A stretch of DNA of 9,527 bases, from positions 1 through 9,527 of the forward strand of contig CAMOVV010000024.1 in assembly GCA_946627685.1 (NCBI GenBank), given 5' to 3'. This stretch comes from an uncultured Bacteroidales bacterium (GTDB lineage: Bacteria > Bacteroidota > Bacteroidia > Bacteroidales > UBA932). This document shows, in pieces, positions 5,865 to 9,527 of the stretch. The notes under the pieces were generated by a model. That model was not told where the DNA came from and did not search any database. It saw nothing but the letters and a program-made list of their open reading frames with translations. Every line of letters begins with the position of its first letter. Position 1 is the stretch's first letter. The translations under genes were made by a program, and so were the position numbers.

Positions 5865-6278
5865 TTAGAATAATTTTGATTCAAATGTATCGGGGTTTAC
5901 ATACTCCTCAACCTCTTCTCCGGCCTTCTCCTTTATCCATTCCGCAAGGATATGCCGGTGACAGAAACGGCCGGGTTTTTCGTAGCACAGCAGGATGATG
6001 TCTTGAAGACCAAGGGCTGCGGTCCTCTCCTTGATATCTTCCAGCATGATGCGTATCGTGAATTCCCGTGAGTCAAGCATCTTTTTGTACCTGATTGTGT
6101 AATCGGTCTCTGAGAGCAACCCTTTCTTGTAGGGTTCCACTATGTCTTTCCAGGAAGGAATGACTTCCTTCAGGATATAATTGACGGGGAACCCTGCCGG
6201 GGCTGAGTTTGAGACCTGTACAAAGAAGACCTTATCCAGGTCGAAATGCTGGTTGCCGTAATAGGATGTGTAGAACAT
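5865..6278 (-). CDS. DUF488-family protein
   Basis: The product is a 137-aa DUF488 protein. The family signature is clear near the C-terminus: LLCYEKPGRFCHRHILAEWI at 96-115, with Cys98, Cys106, His107 and Arg108. The N-terminus (MFYTSYYGNQ) matches the short strand usual at the start of the family, and the length is within the range of single-domain members. DUF488 proteins have no settled biochemical role, although the conserved Cys-His-Arg cluster suggests a catalytic or metal site. They are frequent in mobile elements and stress-related or accessory loci. It lies 19 bases after the 169-aa gene and 11 bases before the Cys-rich gene, so it appears to be part of the same transcription unit. 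Confidence 0.85.
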   Translation of the reverse strand: MFYTSYYGNQHFDLDKVFFVQVSNSAPAGFPVNYILKEVIPSWKDIVEPYKKGLLSETDYTIRYKKMLDSREFTIRIMLEDIKERTAALGLQDIILLCYEKPGRFCHRHILAEWIKEKAGEEVEEYVNPDTFESKLF

Positions 6279-6297
6279 GTGTCTGTCCGGGATTTCC

Positions 6298-6807
6298 TTA
6301 TATCTTTCGGGGTTTCATTTTTGTTTTCCTGATGACATCATTGATGATATCGGAGTCTATAATATCGAAGCTGAAGGCGCACGAGAACTCATTTAGGTTC
6401 CCGTGGAACCGTGCCGTACCGTCCTCTTTGAAATATACTTCCGTCATTTCCTTGTCGAAGGTGTATTTCTTTTCTTCGGTCCAATGGATGAACTCGATGG
6501 GGCTCATGCCTCTGACCTCCTTCGGTTGCCAGAACCATGTTCTGTACCTGTCGAACCACTTGCCTTCGTTCTTTTCTAACTGGCGCATAAAGTCGGTGCA
6601 TGTTTCTTCGTCATGCTTCACGTCGCAGGTGATTTCCTTCTTCTTTCGGGCATCCTCTACGATGTCGTTGAGTTTGTTAAGAAGAAATACTTCCTTGCCG
6701 GAGGGCAGTACGGCGTAGGTAGGGGTGCGGACTACGTCCGTGCCGTACCACGCGCTGAACTCCGGAGGCAAGGGGTTCTTTTCTATCATCGTGTATTTCT
6801 TTGACAT
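6298..6807 (-). CDS. Hypothetical 169-aa protein
   Basis: It starts MSKKYTMIEKNPLPPEFSAW after an AT-rich leader. The first 50 residues include a short strand pair (TYAVLPSGKEVFLL). A charged helical stretch (NDIVEDARKKKEI) and a Trp-rich middle (GKWFDRYRTWFWQPKEV) follow. Residues 115-150 look like a beta hairpin (EVYFKEDGTARFHGNLNEF). The C-terminus is basic (RKTKMKPRKI). Two cysteines (TCDVKHDEETC) lie in the centre. No signal peptide or known motif is visible. It is 15 bases past the stop of the 53-aa gene and 19 before DUF488. Family not recognised. Confidence 0.8.
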   Translation of the reverse strand: MSKKYTMIEKNPLPPEFSAWYGTDVVRTPTYAVLPSGKEVFLLNKLNDIVEDARKKKEITCDVKHDEETCTDFMRQLEKNEGKWFDRYRTWFWQPKEVRGMSPIEFIHWTEEKKYTFDKEMTEVYFKEDGTARFHGNLNEFSCAFSFDIIDSDIINDVIRKTKMKPRKI

Positions 6808-6822
6808 AGCTTTTTATAAAAG

Positions 6823-6984
6823 TTAGGCTTTTTCATTTGTCTTTACCGATATGGTAATGTCGGTGTCGGTATCATCCATATCATCGTAGCATCCAAGCAT
6901 AATGTCTAATGCGTTTATCGCATCTTCGGTTGATTGGATTTCATTGCCACTTACATAAATGTTTGCAAGGATTTTGTATTTCAT
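6823..6984 (-). CDS. Small acidic protein, 53 aa
   Basis: An ATG at 6984 opens a minus-strand frame to a TAA at 6823-6825. The product begins MKYKILANIYVSGNEIQSTE and ends ITISVKTNEKA. It pairs a first strand (YKILANIYVSG), a helix (TEDAINALDIMLG) and a last strand (DITISVKT), the pattern of a small alpha/beta protein. About eleven acidic residues against four basic ones make it strongly acidic, with the run DDMDDTDTD in the middle. It fills a 204-base space between two genes of the same direction. It could be a DNA-mimic or inhibitor-type small protein, but only the charge suggests that. Family not recognised. Confidence 0.7.
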   Translation of the reverse strand: MKYKILANIYVSGNEIQSTEDAINALDIMLGCYDDMDDTDTDITISVKTNEKA

Positions 6985-7011
6985 GTTAGAATCACGGGAA
7001 ATTATTTGTAA

Positions 7012-7323
7012 TCACGCGGTGAAAAAAGACCAGTTGGTAATCCTGAGGCTTGTTTCCTCTATGGGGTATCGTGTAATGAAATAACCGAAGAAACGGTCGA
7101 TTTTCTCAGGGTCGTTGTCGTTGTCATGACGGTAATCCCTGAGGATGCAGGGGACGTAAGGAAGCCCTTCCTTGTGACGGATGACGTGTATCTTATACGG
7201 CGCTGGTACGGCTCCGTCGTCAACGGGAGTCTTGGTGAAGCGCCCGATGACATTCGCTTTTTCCCCGGTATCGGGAAGGACGAGTTCCAGGTGCAGGCAT
7301 TCAAGGGCTGAAAGGTCTATCAT
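7012..7323 (-). CDS. Hypothetical 103-aa protein
   Basis: It starts MIDLSALECLHLELVLPDTG and ends in TGA. Predicted strands (LHLELVLPD, KANVIGRFTK, PYKIHVIRH, FFGYFITRYP, SLRITNWSFF) run through the whole chain, so a small all-beta or beta-barrel fold is likely. The segment YRHDNDNDPEKIDRFF is polar and would be a loop. No signal peptide, no cysteine pair and no catalytic motif are visible. It begins 9 bases after the stop of the 118-aa gene. I do not recognise the family and cannot assign a function. Confidence 0.78.
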   Translation of the reverse strand: MIDLSALECLHLELVLPDTGEKANVIGRFTKTPVDDGAVPAPYKIHVIRHKEGLPYVPCILRDYRHDNDNDPEKIDRFFGYFITRYPIEETSLRITNWSFFTA

Positions 7324-7332
7324 ATTTTCAGA

Positions 7333-7689
7333 TTAATGTAAACGTGCTCGCAGGAGCTCATACAGGTTACGGATGACCGTTGAGAGTATGTTCAATTCTT
7401 TTGCAATCGGCTCATTTTCTTTCAGGAGGGTCGCTTTTATCTTTTCGCCCTGTTCCTTTGAAACGAGGATATCGTCATGGTAATCATCTGAGACCCTTAG
7501 GCGATAGTAGGACATGCTGCCGTCTGCAGATGTTTCTTTTCTCAGCTGGCGTATCGTGTCAAGACGTATAGTTAGCGGTTCACCTTCATGATAGTATTCG
7601 GAGTCTTTCTTGCCACTTGACAAACCAGCATGTACGTCGTTCATCATGGCAGCACTGTCGAGGTAGATGGTCTGTATTTCTTTGTGCAT
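7333..7689 (-). CDS. Hypothetical 118-aa protein
   Basis: The protein begins MHKEIQTIYLDSAAMMNDVH. Residues 37-75 look like strands (PLTIRLDTIRQL, MSYYRLRVSDDYHDDILVS) and residues 78-116 like helices (GEKIKATLLKENEPIAKEL, NILSTVIRNLYELLRARL), a possible dimer-forming pair. It is 9 bases after the 153-aa gene and 9 bases before the 103-aa gene, so the three probably form one unit. There is no signal peptide. No family is recognised. Confidence 0.78.
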   Translation of the reverse strand: MHKEIQTIYLDSAAMMNDVHAGLSSGKKDSEYYHEGEPLTIRLDTIRQLRKETSADGSMSYYRLRVSDDYHDDILVSKEQGEKIKATLLKENEPIAKELNILSTVIRNLYELLRARLH

Positions 7690-7698
7690 GGTAATATT

Positions 7699-8160
7699 TT
7701 ATTTCCAGATTTTTTGTTCCATTCTGTTGCGTTTATCCTCGTTTTCTTTTCGGAAGATGTCGTTTTCGGGCTGTCTCAGTTCATGGATGAGGATATCTGC
7801 AACTTCCTTCATCATCTCCTCCGTTTCGAGGGATATGTTCATGCCTCTTGAGCCCAGCAGCGGCGTTTTTTCTTCCGCCCCGTCGGAGGTTACCCGTATG
7901 AGGTAACCGTTTTTACCGTCCCGGACGGCGAGGTAAAGGCCCCGGCTGCACCTGATTTCAATGATTACCTCCTCGTGGAAGTAGAGTCTTGTTTGCAGGT
8001 ACATCGGGTGGTAGGGTCTCTGCATCCCTTTCAGCCACCTTATTATCGGCAATGTCTGGATATAGGTCTCCAGTCTTTTCTGGTACCGTTCGTAGATCTT
8101 GCCGTACTCCTTGAGGGTGGTTCTTATCTGTCCGGTTGTTATGTCGGTATTGATTGCCAT
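7699..8160 (-). CDS. Hypothetical 153-aa protein
   Basis: The start at 8160 gives MAINTDITTGQIRTTLKEYG. Residues 8-47 form a long basic amphipathic helix (LKEYGKIYERYQKRLETYI). A strand-rich centre follows (TRLYFHEEVIIEIRC, GLYLAVRDGKNGYLIRVTS), which looks like a small sheet with a glycine turn. The C-terminal 45 residues are a charged helix (TEEMMKEVADILIHELRQ) ending RMEQKIWK. It starts 26 bases after the exported-protein gene. No membrane or signal segment is seen and no family is recognised. Confidence 0.8.
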   Translation of the reverse strand: MAINTDITTGQIRTTLKEYGKIYERYQKRLETYIQTLPIIRWLKGMQRPYHPMYLQTRLYFHEEVIIEIRCSRGLYLAVRDGKNGYLIRVTSDGAEEKTPLLGSRGMNISLETEEMMKEVADILIHELRQPENDIFRKENEDKRNRMEQKIWK

Positions 8161-8186
8161 GGTAAGTGGTTGTTTACTGGTTGTCG

Positions 8187-8723
8187 TTAGCCCTGGTATG
8201 TATCTCGTATCTGTTTCTTGATGCGGAGCATCTCGTTGACGAGGCTTTTGAAGGTGGCGTTGGTGTCGTCCTTGGTGATATATGTCATGTTCTGGTCGTG
8301 GATGGGCGCTACCGGGTAATTGACTGCCGGATTGTATTTATGTGCCACTGAGATTGAGTCGAAGTAAAGGACCACGGTATCGGAAGTAAGGGTTACGGTT
8401 ATATTTTTTCCCTGTCTTTTGATATCTACGTTTACGAGGCCTCTGGATTCAGTGTAGTCTTTTGATATATTCAGGCCGGGGAGCGTCATGTCCGTGTATT
8501 GCCTGTTGGCGGTGCAGTAGACGGTTCCCGTCATGCTGGCGCTGTTGTCCTGGTAGAAACGGATGAAGGCCTTTTCTGCGCTGGTATTGTCATCCACGGT
8601 GAAGGTCTCCTGCATGACTATTTTATCGTCTATGACTTGATAGATGACCTGTGCACTGGTGTTGAAGAGGGAGATGAAGAGAACTGCTACGGTTACGAAG
8701 ATGGAAAGGATGTAGTTTTTCAT
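8187..8723 (-). CDS. Exported hypothetical protein, 178 aa
   Basis: Residues 1-24 are a Sec signal peptide: MKNY, a hydrophobic core (ILSIFVTVAVLFISLF) and a likely signal peptidase I site after NTSA (before QVIYQ). No lipobox cysteine follows, so the product is probably periplasmic or secreted. The mature part is strand-rich with short repeats of polar strands (MTGTVYCTANRQYTDMTLPG, RGLVNVDIKRQGKNITVTLT, DTVVLYFDSISVAHK) and a single cysteine; the C-terminus is a basic helix (KSLVNEMLRIKKQIRDTYQG). The pattern resembles small Bacteroidetes exported beta proteins, but I cannot name the family. It is the first gene past the structured 279-base region and may depend on signals there. Together with the lipoprotein at 3423 it shows that this cluster has envelope functions. 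Confidence 0.82.
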   Translation of the reverse strand: MKNYILSIFVTVAVLFISLFNTSAQVIYQVIDDKIVMQETFTVDDNTSAEKAFIRFYQDNSASMTGTVYCTANRQYTDMTLPGLNISKDYTESRGLVNVDIKRQGKNITVTLTSDTVVLYFDSISVAHKYNPAVNYPVAPIHDQNMTYITKDDTNATFKSLVNEMLRIKKQIRDTYQG

Positions 8724-8748
8724 GGTGATTGTTGTTTGTTTTATACCT

Positions 8749-8756
8749 TAACTTTG
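8749..8756 (+). promoter_or_regulatory. Bacteroidales -7 box TAACTTTG pointing into the structured region
   Basis: TAACTTTG is a perfect match to the Bacteroidales -7 consensus TAnnTTTG, on the plus strand. Transcription would start near 8762-8766, at the first base of the inverted-repeat region. The -33 element is poor: the nearest candidate, ATTG at 8728-8731, is only 17 bases upstream where 19 to 21 is usual, and TTTG at 8735-8738 is too close. All genes here are on the other strand, so a promoter would drive a non-coding RNA. Confidence 0.35.
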
Positions 8757-8760
8757 CTTG

Positions 8761-8992
8761 GATTTTCACCTGCTATGGGACCTTCGGGCCCATGGTCTGG
8801 GGAAAATCTGAGCGAAGTGGCAAAGGGATAAAACCCTTCCCCGCAAGGGTTCTCCGCGAAAATACAACCGCAAGGCCCCGTCAAGGGGCCGCAGCCGAGC
8901 GCAGCGAAGGGGCTACCGCACGGTGGAGATTTTCGCGGGGAACAGCTCCGTCAGCTCTACTGACGAAGCCCCTTGCAGGGGAAGGGCCCATA
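8761..8992 (+). ncRNA. Candidate structured non-coding RNA or complex inverted-repeat element
   Basis: Several inverted repeats are packed together. GATTTTC (8761-8767) pairs with GAAAATC (8802-8808) around a hairpin of ATGGG and CCCAT (8775-8793). AACCCTT (8832-8838) pairs with AAGGGTT (8845-8851). Positions 8834-8849 are complementary to 8970-8986 with one bulge. Positions 8850-8863 are complementary to 8929-8942 with a single G-U pair. GGCCCC (8874-8879) pairs with GGGGCC (8885-8890), and CGTCAG (8949-8954) with CTGACG (8960-8965). Some of these pairings exclude each other. The segment is much richer in GC than its flanks. The strand is uncertain: plus is suggested by the box at 8749, but on the minus strand the element would be the 3' trailer of the 121-aa gene and leader of the exported protein. 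Origin, recombination-site and terminator roles are alternatives. Confidence 0.5.
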
Positions 8993-9002
8993 CCCGTAGG
9001 GA

Positions 9003-9368
9003 TTAAAACCAAGCGAGCCTGACGTAATTGCTGTCGTCCGGTGTTTCCTTGAGCCAGGTACGGAAGAGTTTCAGTACGTTTTCTTTGGTGTACTCGTTGT
9101 CTCTTCTTTTGCTGGTACTCCAGTCGTTTTTCATTTTTTCGTCGAACTCCTTTTCGGATAAGTTTTCTATTTCGGAAACCATTTCGGCGAATTCTGTTTT
9201 GTTGATTTCCCAGATAACGTCCGTATCGGCGCAACCGTCGCTACCGCAGTAGAAGTCGTCGCAGTAATCGTCGATGATGTTTTCAAGTCGCCAGGCGTCG
9301 TAGTTGAATCCTGAAGCGTCACCGTATTCGATGACGTATTTCTTGATTGCTGTTGCTCTGAGTCCCAT
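9003..9368 (-). CDS. Hypothetical 121-aa acidic protein
   Basis: It starts MGLRATAIKKYVIEYGDASG and ends in YVRLAWF just before the structured region. The chain is strongly acidic (about 27 acidic to 16 basic residues), with DD runs around three cysteines at 36, 41 and 46 (DDYCDDFYCGSDGCADTD), then a helix (TEFAEMVSEIENLSEKEF) and a C-terminal helix (TKENVLKLFRTWLKE). The layout, starting with MG-R and ending in a short hydrophobic motif, recalls accessory proteins common in Bacteroidales conjugative elements, but I cannot name a family. Its ATG is 11 bases after the stop of the DprA-like gene. The charge is compatible with a DNA-mimic or antirestriction-type protein, which is speculation. 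Confidence 0.8.
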   Translation of the reverse strand: MGLRATAIKKYVIEYGDASGFNYDAWRLENIIDDYCDDFYCGSDGCADTDVIWEINKTEFAEMVSEIENLSEKEFDEKMKNDWSTSKRRDNEYTKENVLKLFRTWLKETPDDSNYVRLAWF

Positions 9369-9379
9369 GTTTTGTAGTT

Positions 9380-9527
9380 TTAAAGGTTGATTGTTGTGAG
9401 TGTTTTAGGGTCATACAGTATTTCGGCTATCCCCTCCTTTATCAGCTGGTTGCATCCTTCGCTCCTGAGGTCTCCCATTAGTCCGGGAACGGCGAAGACA
9501 GGAATGTCTTTTTCTTGGGCTAATCGG
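9380..9527 (-). CDS. DprA/Smf-like protein, C-terminal 48 residues only
   Basis: The frame enters from the right edge and stops at a TAA (9380-9382). The 48 visible residues read IPVFAVPGLMGDLRSEGCNQ, then LIKEGIAEILYD. This is the end of the DprA/Smf Rossmann domain, with its hallmarks VFAVPG, the GCN turn and LI-EG. DprA loads RecA on single-stranded DNA during uptake; short relatives in mobile elements belong to the wider SLOG superfamily and may do something else. Only about 15 residues follow LIKEGIAEIL, so the C-terminal winged-helix domain of typical chromosomal DprA is absent. The N-terminal part lies outside the window. Confidence 0.75.
   Translation of the reverse strand, partial: RLAQEKDIPVFAVPGLMGDLRSEGCNQLIKEGIAEILYDPKTLTTINL

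Larger units (their letters stand above)
8724..9002. other. 279-base gene-free region
   Basis: This gap separates the 121-aa gene (stop 9003) from the exported-protein gene (start 8723). The frames that cross it have no protein-like composition and are explained by its GC-rich inverted repeats. The first 35 bases (8724-8758) are AT-rich, and the rest holds the structured element described separately. No gene is supported. Confidence 0.8.

Noticed and set aside
8761..8992. CRISPR array or retron as explanation for the repeats
   Set aside because: The repeats are inverted rather than regularly spaced direct copies, and no reverse transcriptase or Cas gene is present.
8729..9022. Plus-strand frame of 97 codons across the structured region
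   Set aside because: Composition is odd (runs of Arg, Ala, Gly and Pro) and follows from the GC-rich inverted repeats; it overlaps the end of the 121-aa gene.
8881..9234. Minus-strand frame of 117 codons
   Set aside because: It is out of frame inside the 121-aa gene and very Arg/Gln-rich, a shadow of that gene plus the repeat region.

Overview
The window reads as an accessory or mobile-element region from a Bacteroidales-type genome (Bacteroides, Phocaeicola or Parabacteroides-like). This rests on moderate GC, A-rich gene leaders mostly without clear Shine-Dalgarno sites, a lipoprotein and an exported protein with Bacteroidetes-like signal sequences, one perfect TAnnTTTG box (the Bacteroidales -7 promoter element), and small-protein types familiar from Bacteroidales plasmids, integrative elements and phages. 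No integrase, relaxase, transfer, capsid, replication or tRNA gene is visible, so the element type cannot be decided.

All 21 genes supported here lie on the minus strand and are read from the right end to the left. In transcription order they are: the tail of a DprA/Smf-like DNA-processing protein (9527-9380); a 121-aa acidic protein; a 279-base gene-free, GC-rich and strongly self-complementary region (9002-8724); an exported 178-aa protein; proteins of 153, 118, 103, 53 and 169 aa; a DUF488 protein; a 69-aa four-cysteine protein; a 267-aa protein; a 174-aa helix-turn-helix protein; an 88-aa protein; and a thioredoxin-fold lipoprotein with a CGHC active site. A gap with a perfect 9-bp hairpin follows (3422-3302). 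Then come proteins of 137, 54, 144, 107, 71 (apparently frameshifted), 239, 52 and 84 aa, and a protein of at least 140 aa that runs off the left end. Three small genes (54, 53 and 52 aa) and both edge-truncated genes were found by reading the minus strand directly.

Spacing is mostly 3 to 35 bases and one likely stop-start overlap is present, which suggests one or two long co-transcribed units broken at the two structured gaps. Only five products can be assigned a family or fold: DprA/Smf, DUF488, TlpA-like thioredoxin, the helix-turn-helix protein and, weakly, the zinc-binding candidate. The rest are unrecognised.

The observations most worth a second look are the nested inverted-repeat region at 8761-8992 with a Bacteroidales promoter-like box pointing into it on the plus strand, the broken reading frame at about 1722 whose lost tail (LGKCDGIEITNVKFK) matches the tail of the gene just upstream, and an open frame without a start codon ahead of the 52-aa gene.
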